Notes under the pieces: model-generated
What the model was told of the DNA's origin: nothing
What the model saw: the letters and a program-made list of their open reading frames with translations, nothing else
Databases searched by the model: none
Translations under genes and position numbers: made by a program
Shown here: piece by piece, positions 26,191 through 35,212 of the stretch
How positions within the stretch are numbered: the first letter of the stretch is position 1
Layout: the number at the start of each line of letters is the position of its first letter
NCBI RefSeq assembly: GCF_034262375.1
Contig: NZ_CP139558.1
Span: forward strand, 4,526,001 to 4,590,000
Source of the DNA: Mucilaginibacter sabulilitoris
GTDB taxonomy: Bacteria > Bacteroidota > Bacteroidia > Sphingobacteriales > Sphingobacteriaceae
DNA length: 64,000 bases
Direction of reading: 5' to 3'

Positions 26191-26460
26191 ATGCTAAATT
26201 TCACTGGAGATACAGCTGAGCAAATTATATTATTTTGTAAAAAGGAAGGTTATAAACGATCTTACAACAAGGTTTACATAGCAAAGAAACTATATGAGGC
26301 CGGAGATTTTATTGATGCGGAATGCCTGTGGTTAACATTAGTACCGAAGGAAAAAGTAAGTCGGGCAACCGTATATTTAGTTTTGCAATGGCTTGTTATT
26401 AATGATTTTGCAGTAAAAAAGCTATCAGGGAAAAGAATGTATGTTTACCGAATGAAGTGA
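26191..26460 (+). CDS. Fur-like winged-helix domain protein lacking the C-terminal half
   Basis: This 89-residue protein aligns with the N-terminal DNA-binding domain of Fur: CKKEGYKRSYNKVYIAKKLY corresponds to the first helices, and SRATVYLVLQWLVINDFAVK to the recognition helix and wing (Fur has ATVYR.L). The C-terminal Fur domain with its metal-binding His/Cys residues and dimer interface is absent, and no such sequence follows before the terminator at 26514. It lies 13 bp after hmuS and is the last gene of the operon. It could be a monomeric or heme-controlled regulator, or an antagonist of Fur. Function is inferred from sequence pattern only. Confidence 0.65.
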   Translation: MLNFTGDTAEQIILFCKKEGYKRSYNKVYIAKKLYEAGDFIDAECLWLTLVPKEKVSRATVYLVLQWLVINDFAVKKLSGKRMYVYRMK

Positions 26461-26513
26461 GTTTCTTTTATAATCAGACAGTGCCGGATAGCATATCACA
26501 TATAACCATTACC

Positions 26514-26574
26514 ACCACAGCTTTGCCTTTGCAATAATTGTTGTATCGGCATAAGCTGTGGTTGATCGTTTTTT
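26514..26574 (+). terminator. Strong intrinsic terminator of the hmu operon
   Basis: ACCACAGCTT (26514-26523) and AAGCTGTGGT (26553-26562) form a perfect 10-bp stem that extends by four more pairs after a one-base bulge. A T-run (26569-26574) follows. It ends the plus-strand heme operon and also overlaps the end of the gene on the minus strand. Confidence 0.8.
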
Positions 26575-26845
26575 ATAATCTTTCTACATAATTGATAATA
26601 AAATCCGCAAGCTGTTCCTGTTCCGCGACAGATAACAGTTCACCATCGTAAATCCAGAAACCTTGCGCATCAAATAAAATACAGCCCAGATTATCAGCTC
26701 TTTCTTCAAAAGCAGTATACAGTTGGTAGCATTGACCTGCTTGTCCATACAACAGGTCGGGCACCACCCGTATAACTTCATCCGGGCCATTTGTGCGTTT
26801 TACAAAGGCTTTAGCCTCTCTGGTCAGATAGCTATGTGTGGTCAT
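26573..26845 (-). CDS. Small protein of unknown function, divergent from imuA
   Basis: The ATG at 26845 gives 90 residues (MTTHSYLTREAKAFVKRTNG...YVERL); a start at 26914 would lie in the promoter region. It is mixed charged, without signal or membrane segment, and I recognise no family. A TATCTTTG promoter element 25 bp upstream supports the shorter form. It shares an 81-bp control region and a 9-bp inverted repeat with imuA, so it may respond to the same DNA-damage signal; that is inference. Confidence 0.6.
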   Translation of the reverse strand: MTTHSYLTREAKAFVKRTNGPDEVIRVVPDLLYGQAGQCYQLYTAFEERADNLGCILFDAQGFWIYDGELLSVAEQEQLADFIINYVERL

Positions 26846-26869
26846 TTCTAAACTATTATAATTTTTTTT

Positions 26870-26877
26870 CAAAGATA
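26870..26877 (-). promoter_or_regulatory. Bacteroidota -7 element of the small divergent gene
   Basis: On the minus strand the sequence is TATCTTTG, a full match to TAnnTTTG, 24 bp before the ATG at 26845. No clear -33 box is seen. Confidence 0.45.
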
Positions 26878-26882
26878 AGCAA

Positions 26883-26927
26883 ATACTAATATTTTTAGCA
26901 TTATTTTTGTGCATTAATTATTAGTAT
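26883..26927. promoter_or_regulatory. 9-bp inverted repeat over the imuA promoter, possible damage-response operator
   Basis: ATACTAATA (26883-26891) and TATTAGTAT (26919-26927) are perfect inverted arms 27 bp apart. They enclose a TATTTTTG promoter element (26902-26909), and the second arm reaches the imuA start codon at 26926. ImuA/ImuB/DnaE2 cassettes are usually controlled by LexA in other phyla, so this could be the operator here, but the motif is not an established one. Confidence 0.4.
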
Positions 26928-27648
26928 GCTCCAAGTTAAAGCCGATATCATCAGCCAGTTGCGTAAAAACCTTTTGCAATGGGAAGGTTATAAGCCACCG
27001 GTTGCGGGTGTACGCTCGTTGATGGGCCTGGGCCAGGTAGAATCGGCATTTCCAAACGGAGTGTTTCCGACGGCTGCGGTTCACGAATTTGTTTGCGGTT
27101 CAATCGAGCAGGCGGCGGCAGGCGGTGGTTTAGTAACGGGCATACTTTCAGTGCTGATGCAGCAAGGCGGAGTTTGCGTGTGGATTGGCAGGGCACAGCA
27201 TTTATTTGCCCCGGCCTTAACAACGTTTGGCGTAGAGCCTCATCGGGTAATTTTTATCAGTTTAACAAAAGATACGGATACGCTTTGGGTAATGGAGGAA
27301 GCGTTGAAATGCCCGGGACTTACAGCGGTGGTCTGCGAATTACGCGATATGGATTTTAAGCAGTCACGGCGTTTGCAGCTGGCAGTTGAGCAAAGCCGCG
27401 TTACGGGCTTTGTATTGCGAAACGCGGCAGATAGACTTGGTTCTACGGCCTGCGCGGCGCGCTGGCAGATAAAATCGCTGCCAAGCGCCGACCTCAATGG
27501 ATTGCCGGGACTTGGTCATTTACGCTGGGAAGTGGAGCTTTTAAAGGTACGCAACGGGCAAACGGGCAGCTGGATACTCGAGTGGCAGGATGGCTGCTTC
27601 AGACCGGTGAATGAATTGATTATTTTAGAAGAAAGGCAGGTTGGGTAA
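26926..27648 (+). CDS. imuA: ImuA, RecA-like mutasome accessory protein
   Basis: The 240-residue protein resembles the RecA/SulA-like ImuA group: GVFPTAAVHEFVCGSIEQAA near the start, GGLVTGILSVLMQQGGVCVWIG (a degenerate Walker region), APALTTFGVEPHRVIFISL and LTAVVCELRDMDFKQSRRLQ. A complete Walker A is not visible. It works with ImuB and DnaE2 in error-prone copying past DNA lesions. It is the first gene of the operon and is followed after 3 bp by imuB. Confidence 0.88.
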   Translation: MLQVKADIISQLRKNLLQWEGYKPPVAGVRSLMGLGQVESAFPNGVFPTAAVHEFVCGSIEQAAAGGGLVTGILSVLMQQGGVCVWIGRAQHLFAPALTTFGVEPHRVIFISLTKDTDTLWVMEEALKCPGLTAVVCELRDMDFKQSRRLQLAVEQSRVTGFVLRNAADRLGSTACAARWQIKSLPSADLNGLPGLGHLRWEVELLKVRNGQTGSWILEWQDGCFRPVNELIILEERQVG

Positions 27649-27651
27649 GCG

Positions 27652-29148
27652 ATGGAAAAGCGTTTTATGGCAATCTGGTTCCGACATCTACTGACGGATG
27701 GACTGGCGATCCGGCGGCCGGAGCTAAGGGAGGTGCCTTTTGTACTGGTTACCCCTGTAAAAAACCGGGTGATTATTACTGCGGCCAGTTCTCTGGCAGA
27801 ACAGCAGGGCGCTTTTACAGGTATGGCGGCGGCAGATGCGCGGGCAGCAGTGGCTGAACTTTTGGTGATTAACGATACGCCGGGCAAAGCAACCCAATTA
27901 CTACGGCTTTTAGGTTTATGGTGCATTCGCTATACCCCTGTTGTGGCAATTGACCTGTCCGACGGCCTGATTCTGGATATATCTGGCTGTGCCCATCTCT
28001 GGGATGGCGAACGAGGTTATCTCAAAGAGATTGTTTTAAAACTACGCAAGGCTGGTTTTGATTCCCGGGCCGCTATCGCCGACACGGCAGGCACGGCCTG
28101 GGCGGTAGCGCGGTATGCTACCGTCTCTCCTATTATTCCTGCCGGCGGTCAGGCACAGGCTTTAGCAAGCTTACCCCCTGCAGCTCTACGGTTAGCAGCA
28201 GAAATACTGGAAAGGCTGAAAAAATTAGGTTTCCGCAATATTGGTCAATTGCAGCATATGCCTGCCTCTGTTTTGCGCCGGCGCTTTGGGAAGGAGTTAT
28301 TATTACGCTTAGATCAGGCGCTGGGCCGGATAGATGAGGTATTGGTACCGTTGGTGCCTCCGGTGCCTTATGCAGAGCGCCTCCCCTGCCTGGAACCGAT
28401 TCGGACGGCTGTGGGTATAGGTATAGCTATTGAAAAATTACTTTCGGTTTTATGCCTCCGTTTACAAGCCGAAGGCAAAGGCCTGCGTAAAGCGATACTG
28501 AAGTGTCACCGCGTAGATGGCCGAAAAGTACAGGCGGGAATAACAACAAACCGGGGTTCGCATAGTGTTTCGCATTTACTAAAATTATTCGAATTGCAGA
28601 TTGCAAAGATAGAACCGGCTTTGGGTATTGAACTTTTTGTACTGGAAGCGCCAAAAGTAGAAGATATGGAAACGGTGCAGGAACAACTATGGGCAGAAGC
28701 CAAAGGTCTGGCCGGCACAGCACTGGCAGAACTGCTTGACAGGGTGGCGGGTAAAGTTGGGCCTAATGCTATACACCGCTTTTTACCGGCAGAACATTAT
28801 TGGCCGGAACGTTCGGTAAAAGTGGCCGTCTCTTTAACAGAACAACCGGAAACATCCTGGCCTGTGCAAATGCGACCTATACGTTTACTATCCGTACCAG
28901 AACCTATTGAGGTGATGGCGCTGGTACCTGATAACCCGCCAAAACTATTTATTTATAAGCATAAGCGACACATGGTGGTTAAAGCAGATGGGCCCGAGCG
29001 TATCGGGCGGGAATGGTGGCGCGATACGGGTGAACACCGGGACTATTATGCAGTAGAAGATAGTGAAGGGCAACGCTATTGGGTGTTCCGGTCGGGGCAT
29101 TATGATGGCGGCGATGCGCAATGGTATTTACATGGATATTTTGCTTAG
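27652..29148 (+). CDS. imuB: ImuB, Y-family polymerase-like protein without catalytic acids
   Basis: The 498-residue protein has the Y-family layout: palm (MAIWFRHLLTDGLAIRRPEL), VIITAASSLAEQQGAFTGM, thumb HhH (LGFRNIGQLQHMPASVLRRR, about 198-217) and a little-finger-like part. The acidic active-site residues of true Y-family polymerases are missing: the first motif has AIWFRH in place of a D-x-D type strand, and AIDLSDGLILDISG stands where active enzymes have S-x-D-E. This agrees with ImuB as a non-catalytic hub that brings DnaE2 to the sliding clamp. It ends 5 bp before dnaE2. Confidence 0.9.
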   Translation: MEKRFMAIWFRHLLTDGLAIRRPELREVPFVLVTPVKNRVIITAASSLAEQQGAFTGMAAADARAAVAELLVINDTPGKATQLLRLLGLWCIRYTPVVAIDLSDGLILDISGCAHLWDGERGYLKEIVLKLRKAGFDSRAAIADTAGTAWAVARYATVSPIIPAGGQAQALASLPPAALRLAAEILERLKKLGFRNIGQLQHMPASVLRRRFGKELLLRLDQALGRIDEVLVPLVPPVPYAERLPCLEPIRTAVGIGIAIEKLLSVLCLRLQAEGKGLRKAILKCHRVDGRKVQAGITTNRGSHSVSHLLKLFELQIAKIEPALGIELFVLEAPKVEDMETVQEQLWAEAKGLAGTALAELLDRVAGKVGPNAIHRFLPAEHYWPERSVKVAVSLTEQPETSWPVQMRPIRLLSVPEPIEVMALVPDNPPKLFIYKHKRHMVVKADGPERIGREWWRDTGEHRDYYAVEDSEGQRYWVFRSGHYDGGDAQWYLHGYFA

Positions 29149-29153
29149 AAACA

Positions 29154-32100
29154 ATGACAAACTACGCGGAATTACAGATAACCTCCAACTTTAGCTTCCT
29201 GCGCGGGGGCTCTCATCCCCATGAATTGGTAGAACATGCTGAAGCTCTGGGTTACTCTGCCATAGCCATAACCGATCGGAATTCTTTAGCGGGCATTGTA
29301 CGGGCACATATGGCGGCCAAACAACTGAAGATCCGATTTATTCCGGCTTGCAGGCTTGACCTTGTAGATGGCACAAGCTTACTGGCCTACCCTACTGATA
29401 TTGAGGCTTACGGACGTTTATCGGCCTTATTAACGAGGGGTAACCTGCGAACAGAAAAAGGCAAATGTGAGTTATACAAGGCAGATGTCTATGAACACCA
29501 GGAAGGCATACTCTTTATAGCAATACCGCCCGATAAGCTGGACAGTCGCTTTGAACTGGATGCCGGCTTTTTGAACGATCTGTATGAATACCAGCAGTAT
29601 TTTGGGCGCTCACTTTACTTAGCCGCTTTTTTTAATTACCAGGGACAGGATGCCAAGCGCTTGTTTCGGCTGGCAGAAACCAAAGTACCCTTAGTAGCAA
29701 CAGGAGATGTACATTACCATCATGCTGCCCGCCGCGAACTGCAGGATATACTGACCTGTATTCGCGAAAAATGCACTATCCATACGGCAGGTTTTAAATT
29801 GTATCCTAATGCCGAGCGGTTTCTAAAACCATTAGATGAGGTAGGGCGACTATTCAAGGGATATCCCCAAGCCCTGGAAAATGCAGCCTATATTGCTGAT
29901 ACCTGTACATTTTCTTTAGATGAATTAAAATATCTTACACCCAGGGAACAACTTATAGGCGGGCTCACCTTCCATCAGCGACTTACCAAATTAAGCTGGG
30001 AAGGTGCAAAAGCACGTTTTGGCGACCCAATTCCGGAGAAACACCAAAAGCAAATAAAACTTGAACTGGCCTTTATCGAAAAACGCAAGCTGGGGTGGTA
30101 TTTTTTACGGGTTTACCGTTATACGCAACAGGCAGAAGATCTGGGAATTTTACACCAGGGTCGCGGTTCAGCAGCAAATTCTATAGTTTGTTATTGCCTG
30201 GGGATTACAGCGGTGAACCCGGATAAGTCGCGTTTGCTGTTTTCTCGCTTTATGTCTGATGCGCGTGATGAATGGCCGGATATTGATGTGGATTTTGAAC
30301 ACGAACGTCGTGAAGAGATTATCCAATTCATTTATGATGATTACGGGCGCGACCGGGCGGCTATAGTGGCCACGGTAACCCAGGAGCGCCATAAAGGTGC
30401 TATTCGCGATGTGGGCAAAGCTATGGGGCTGTCGGAAGATACGATCAAAAGAATAGGCGCCACAATCTGGGATTTTCACGAAGAGGGTTTTGATGAAAAA
30501 CGGCTGCGGGATCAGGGGCTGAATCCCAAAGACCCGATGATACTAAAAGTATTACAATTAACCTGCGAACTGATGGGCTTCCCACGGCAATTGGGCCAGC
30601 ATACGGGCGGCTTTGTAATTACCGAGGGGCAATTGACCAACCTTTGCCCGGTAATGAACGCCCGGATGGAAAACCGCACGCAGGTAGAATGGAACAAGGA
30701 TGACCTGGAAGATCTGCAAATTCTGAAAGTAGATGTGCTTGGATTAGGAATGCTGACGATGATCCGCAAAGCTTTTGACCTCATGCTGCGGCACCATGAC
30801 CGCAAATTAACACTGGCTACTGTACCGCAGGATGATCCTTTGGTGTATGATATGATCTGCAGGGCAGACACAATAGGGGTTTTCCAAATAGAGAGCCGGG
30901 CACAGATGTCTATGCTGCCGCGTTTAAAGCCGCGTGAGTTTTATGACCTGGTAATTGAAGTAGCCATAGTACGGCCGGGGCCTATTCAGGGCGATATGGT
31001 GCATCCTTATTTGCGCCGTCGGAACGAAGAAGAATTACCAGAATATCCGCAACCAGAGCTGGAAGAAATACTAAAACGTACCCTTGGTGTTCCGCTATTC
31101 CAGGAGCAAGCGATGGAAATAGCCATCGTAGCAGCCGGATTTACTCCGGCAGAGGCTGATCAATTACGGCGTAGTATGGCTTCATTCAAAGCGAACGGTC
31201 AGTTACATATGTATGAAAAAAAAATGGTCGAGGGCATGGTGGCGCGTGGTTATGAAGAAGATTTTGCGCGGCGGATATTCAAACAATTACAGGGTTTTGA
31301 GGGCTATGGTTTCCCCGAGAGTCATGCTGCTTCGTTTGCCTTACTGGTGTATATATCCTCCTGGCTCAAATACCACTATCCGGATGTGTTTTGTGCAGCG
31401 CTTTTAAATAGCCAGCCGATGGGTTTTTACCAACCCGCACAAATTGTGCGCGATGCGCAGGAACATGATGTAAAGGTGTTACCGGTTGATGTAAATTATT
31501 CAGAATGGGATAATACGCTGGAACCAAACGGCGAAAAACTTCACGCAGTGCGGCTGGGTTTTCGACAAGTTAAGGGTTTGAAGGAAGATGACATGGCAGT
31601 GCTGGTGGCAATGCGGGAAGGTGGTTACCGGCATATCGACCAGTTGCGGGCAGCTGGTATAACGGAGGCGGCGCTGGAAAAGCTTGCAGATGCGGATGCA
31701 TTCCGTTCCTTAGGTGCCGACCGGCGGATGGCCTTATGGGAGGTTTCCGCACTGGCTGACCGGCCCATTGGATTATTTGACGGCCAACTGTCTGAAAGTG
31801 TTCTGGAAACAGCGATGGATTTGCCGGAGATGACCCGCGGCGAGCATGTGGTACAGGATTATATTTCTACCGGGCTTTCGCTGAAAGATCATCCTGTCGG
31901 CCTACTACGCTCCAAACTTACGCAGTTGCGTAACATACGGACGATTGATCTTTTGAACAAAAAAGATGGCGACAAAGTGTGTATTGCCGGTTTAATTACC
32001 GTGCGGCAACGCCCCGGAACAGCCAAAGGAGTACTCTTTATGACGCTGGAAGACGAAACAGGTGCGGCGAACCTGGTGGTATGGCAAAAGTTTTTTGATA

Positions 32101-32354
32101 AGTACCGGAAGGAAATTATGCAATCGCGCCTGCTGATGGTAGCGGGCAAATTGCAGGTGGCTAATGGGGTAACGCATCTCGTAGTACATCGTTGTTTTAA
32201 CCTGACGGCATTGTTGCGTGGTTTGACCGAAACTGATCTCTCGCAACCGACACGCGGTGATGAAACCACTAAACCGATTAATTATGATGGGCGGTCAACG
32301 GAGCCGGCTGTTTCTACAGAAGGTGCTTTTCATAAAGGAAGGAATTTCCATTGA
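29154..32354 (+). CDS. dnaE2: Error-prone DNA polymerase III alpha subunit homolog DnaE2 (ImuC)
   Basis: The ATG at 29154 (MTNYAELQITSNFSFLRGGS) gives 1066 residues; an earlier in-frame ATG lies inside imuB. A PHP domain comes first, then the polymerase core with the catalytic aspartates in WPDIDVDFEHERREEI and LKVDVLGLGMLTMIRKAF. QGFEGYGFPESHAASFALLV is a strong C-family motif. An OB-fold region (KVCIAGLITVRQRPGTAKG) is near the end. The length and the imuA-imuB context identify the translesion paralog rather than the replicative DnaE. It carries out mutagenic lesion bypass after DNA damage. Confidence 0.94.
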   Translation: MTNYAELQITSNFSFLRGGSHPHELVEHAEALGYSAIAITDRNSLAGIVRAHMAAKQLKIRFIPACRLDLVDGTSLLAYPTDIEAYGRLSALLTRGNLRTEKGKCELYKADVYEHQEGILFIAIPPDKLDSRFELDAGFLNDLYEYQQYFGRSLYLAAFFNYQGQDAKRLFRLAETKVPLVATGDVHYHHAARRELQDILTCIREKCTIHTAGFKLYPNAERFLKPLDEVGRLFKGYPQALENAAYIADTCTFSLDELKYLTPREQLIGGLTFHQRLTKLSWEGAKARFGDPIPEKHQKQIKLELAFIEKRKLGWYFLRVYRYTQQAEDLGILHQGRGSAANSIVCYCLGITAVNPDKSRLLFSRFMSDARDEWPDIDVDFEHERREEIIQFIYDDYGRDRAAIVATVTQERHKGAIRDVGKAMGLSEDTIKRIGATIWDFHEEGFDEKRLRDQGLNPKDPMILKVLQLTCELMGFPRQLGQHTGGFVITEGQLTNLCPVMNARMENRTQVEWNKDDLEDLQILKVDVLGLGMLTMIRKAFDLMLRHHDRKLTLATVPQDDPLVYDMICRADTIGVFQIESRAQMSMLPRLKPREFYDLVIEVAIVRPGPIQGDMVHPYLRRRNEEELPEYPQPELEEILKRTLGVPLFQEQAMEIAIVAAGFTPAEADQLRRSMASFKANGQLHMYEKKMVEGMVARGYEEDFARRIFKQLQGFEGYGFPESHAASFALLVYISSWLKYHYPDVFCAALLNSQPMGFYQPAQIVRDAQEHDVKVLPVDVNYSEWDNTLEPNGEKLHAVRLGFRQVKGLKEDDMAVLVAMREGGYRHIDQLRAAGITEAALEKLADADAFRSLGADRRMALWEVSALADRPIGLFDGQLSESVLETAMDLPEMTRGEHVVQDYISTGLSLKDHPVGLLRSKLTQLRNIRTIDLLNKKDGDKVCIAGLITVRQRPGTAKGVLFMTLEDETGAANLVVWQKFFDKYRKEIMQSRLLMVAGKLQVANGVTHLVVHRCFNLTALLRGLTETDLSQPTRGDETTKPINYDGRSTEPAVSTEGAFHKGRNFH

Positions 32355-32375
32355 TAATGTTAATATTGTAAACGA

Positions 32376-34367
32376 ATGAGTGAACTGAACCCTGCGATGC
32401 AACTGGCCACGGAATACCTGGAATCTACTAATACGGTGGTTTTTCTAACGGGTAAAGCGGGCACCGGTAAAACCACTTTCCTACAAAACCTCAAGCAGAC
32501 TTCAAAAAAGAAGCTGGCGGTAGCAGCGCCTACGGGTGTAGCAGCCATCAATGCAGGCGGAATGACCCTGCATTCGCTGTTCCAATTGCCATTCGGTCCG
32601 CTTTTACCCGGCGGAGATGAACGACCGGAAATGCATTATAATCCGGAAAAGAAAGAACTGCTGGGTAGTTTGGAACTGCTGATCATTGATGAGATCAGTA
32701 TGGTACGACCTGATGTGCTCGACCAGATCGATCTGATTTTGAGGAATATCAAGGGCACTACGTATCCATTCGGCGGTGTGCAGCTATTATTAATTGGTGA
32801 TCTTTCACAATTGAGCCCGATCATCCGTGACGAGGAATGGGGAATGTTAAGCCGCTATTACTCAACACCCTATTTTTTCAGCGCGCTGGTTATGCAAAAG
32901 GCGCCCTATATCCGGATCGAACTGGATCATGTTTATCGCCAAAAAGAGCAGGATTTTATACGTATCCTGAACGAAGTGCGTAACCAGCAGATCAGCGGAG
33001 AGAGTTTAGCGTTACTAAACGCTCGATATGTACCAGATTTTCGGCCGGCAACTGATGATCCATACATTACCCTGACTACCCACAATAGTATTGCACAACA
33101 GGTTAATACAGAGTTTCTGGAAGCTTTACAAGGGCAAGAGTTTGAGTTTTCGGCAACGGTAAAAGGAGATTTTCCCAGGGATGCCTACCCTACGGAAACC
33201 AACCTCAAGCTCAAGATAGGTGCGCAGGTTATGTTTGTCAAGAATGATGGCTCGGCCGAAAAGCTGTATTATAACGGCAAGATCGGCACGGTTAGTCGAA
33301 TTGAAGGTAATACCGTTTTTGTTCAATGCGGCCCGGGAGATAGAGAGATTGAGGTAGAAGCCGTAGAATGGACAAACGTCAAATACCAATTGGATGACGA
33401 GGCAATTAACGAAAGTAATGCTGGCAGCTTCGCCCAGATTCCTTTAAAACTGGCATGGGCTATTACTATTCATAAAAGCCAGGGGCTCACTTTTGATAAA
33501 GCCATTATCGATGTCAGCGAAGCTTTCGCATCGGGCCAGGCTTATGTAGCGTTAAGCCGCTGTCGCACATTATCGGGCATGGTTTTGCGTAACCCTATCG
33601 GCACCCATAATATCATCGGCGACCCAGCAGTAATTCGTTTTAACCAGCAGGCGGCTTTGATCAAGCCTAACGGACAAACACTTTTGCGCGACCAGGCTTT
33701 ATATGAGCAATATTTGCTCGGTGAACTATTTAATTTCGGTCCTTTGCAAACCAGGCTCAAAGGTTTTGAATTGCTGTTACCCGATCTGGAAAAGGAGATT
33801 ATCAGCGTGGCCGGCAAATTCACTAAGCAACTCAAAACAGAACGTAGTTCACAGGCGGCCGTTTATTTTCTTGAAAAACTGACGGCTGCTACCGAAAACC
33901 TGCATCGGCAATTACCTGGCTTGATCGGAACGTCCAAAGAACTTGCAAAGAAAGCAGACCAGCTTATTATTTGGCTAATGAACCGGATACGACTGATGGA
34001 ACATTTCGGGCAGGCGCCTTTTTCGGTGACCACATATTTGTTATTGATCAAAGAGGGTATTAAAACGTACGACCACTCTTATCTGAAGACACTAAATGCA
34101 CTGCCCAACGAAAAACTGTACGAACAATTATTGGAGTGGCGGGAAGAAACAGCAGTTAAAGAAAATATTATGCCGAACATGGTGCTTTCTGAAAAAACCG
34201 CGGCTGCTATAGCCGAAAAATTACCGGCTACCCTTAAAGCATTGAGCGCGGTAAAAGGTGTGGGTACACAAAAGGCTACGCAATACGGACCGGAATTGAT
34301 TGGATTGATCCGCGCCTATCAGCAGGAATTACAGGGATTCGGGACTGAGCAGGTTAGCTTGTTTTAA
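32376..34367 (+). CDS. Pif1-like DNA helicase with C-terminal helix-turn-helix region
   Basis: The 663-residue protein has the superfamily 1 motifs of Pif1-type helicases: Walker A FLTGKAGTGKTTFL (about 22-35), VAAPTGVAAINAGG, Walker B LLIIDEISMVRPDVLDQID, IGDLSQLSP and AITIHKSQGLTFDKAIIDV with YVALSRCRTL. The last part (about 540-663) contains KGVGTQKATQYGPELIGLIR, similar to RecQ-type HRDC/HTH ends. It unwinds DNA using ATP. It starts 21 bp after dnaE2 on the same strand, without terminator, so it is probably cotranscribed with the mutagenesis cassette. Confidence 0.88.
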   Translation: MSELNPAMQLATEYLESTNTVVFLTGKAGTGKTTFLQNLKQTSKKKLAVAAPTGVAAINAGGMTLHSLFQLPFGPLLPGGDERPEMHYNPEKKELLGSLELLIIDEISMVRPDVLDQIDLILRNIKGTTYPFGGVQLLLIGDLSQLSPIIRDEEWGMLSRYYSTPYFFSALVMQKAPYIRIELDHVYRQKEQDFIRILNEVRNQQISGESLALLNARYVPDFRPATDDPYITLTTHNSIAQQVNTEFLEALQGQEFEFSATVKGDFPRDAYPTETNLKLKIGAQVMFVKNDGSAEKLYYNGKIGTVSRIEGNTVFVQCGPGDREIEVEAVEWTNVKYQLDDEAINESNAGSFAQIPLKLAWAITIHKSQGLTFDKAIIDVSEAFASGQAYVALSRCRTLSGMVLRNPIGTHNIIGDPAVIRFNQQAALIKPNGQTLLRDQALYEQYLLGELFNFGPLQTRLKGFELLLPDLEKEIISVAGKFTKQLKTERSSQAAVYFLEKLTAATENLHRQLPGLIGTSKELAKKADQLIIWLMNRIRLMEHFGQAPFSVTTYLLLIKEGIKTYDHSYLKTLNALPNEKLYEQLLEWREETAVKENIMPNMVLSEKTAAAIAEKLPATLKALSAVKGVGTQKATQYGPELIGLIRAYQQELQGFGTEQVSLF

Positions 34368-34391
34368 ATGTTCTGATTAGATATTTTAGCA

Positions 34392-35051
34392 CTACCCGGA
34401 TATAGCCAACAAATAATCGAAATCTTGCTGAACTACATAAGACTTACCAGCTAAGCGCACCTGTTGTTCCTGGCGGATTCCCTGTAGCTGCACAGTCTGC
34501 GGGTATGCCTTCACCTTGTCTTCAGTTAATAACTGGTAAGCATCTTCAGAAATGATCAGATCATTATCCAGTTCGCGGGTTTTGGCCTGGAGTCTGGACG
34601 CGATATTAACAGGCAAGCCCATAACTGATAATTGAGGTGCATTATCTAAACCGAACTCGCCAACAAAAACCTTTCCGGCGTGTAAGCCCACACCAATTTC
34701 CAACGGACCGCCGTAATATGGTTCGGCATAAGACTCGTTAAATAGACTAACCGTCTGGAACATCATTTTTGCAGCCTGATAGGCATTATTCACGGATGCC
34801 GTTAATTCAGTTTGCAAGCCAAAGACAACGTACAGGCTATCGCCGGCGATCTCTACCACCCTGCCTTCAAACTTTTTCACGATCTGACCAAAGGCTGTAA
34901 ATAAACGGCGAACAATTTGTATAACGGTTTGGCCAGGCTGAGCTTCCATCAAACCAGTAAAATTCCGGATATCCAGAAAAAGAATAGCCAGCTCCTGTTC
35001 CTTATCCGGAGCACCAGGCGCGTGGTTCAGTATCAAGTATTTATTTTCCAT
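34392..35051 (-). CDS. Class III adenylate/guanylate cyclase
   Basis: I chose the ATG at 35051 (219 residues) because a full-match promoter starts transcription at about 35083, too late for the upstream ATGs at 35081 and 35072 to have a leader. The catalytic domain has both metal Asp motifs (FLDIRNFTGL and AGDSLYVVFG) and PVNIASRLQ with the Asn and Arg that stabilise the transition state, so it looks active. No sensor, membrane or HAMP part precedes it. It is soluble and would make cAMP or cGMP. It converges with the helicase gene after 24 bp. Confidence 0.85.
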   Translation of the reverse strand: MENKYLILNHAPGAPDKEQELAILFLDIRNFTGLMEAQPGQTVIQIVRRLFTAFGQIVKKFEGRVVEIAGDSLYVVFGLQTELTASVNNAYQAAKMMFQTVSLFNESYAEPYYGGPLEIGVGLHAGKVFVGEFGLDNAPQLSVMGLPVNIASRLQAKTRELDNDLIISEDAYQLLTEDKVKAYPQTVQLQGIRQEQQVRLAGKSYVVQQDFDYLLAISG

Positions 35052-35087
35052 AGTTGTAAGACGATTAGCCATTTGAAACATTTTAGA

Positions 35088-35119
35088 CAAATGTAAACTG
35101 ATGACTAAAAGATGGCAAA
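35088..35119 (-). promoter_or_regulatory. Bacteroidota-type promoter of the cyclase gene
   Basis: On the minus strand TTTG (35119-35116), a 20-bp spacer and TACATTTG (35095-35088) match the consensus completely. This promoter decides the choice of the start codon at 35051. Confidence 0.7.
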
Positions 35120-35212
35120 GTAAAACAGGCGAACAGGGCTGGCCAGTCGGTAAAAGCCGGGACATTAGCGGTAAAACAAATAATAAGCCTTATTTATGCT
35201 GGAAGTTAGATT

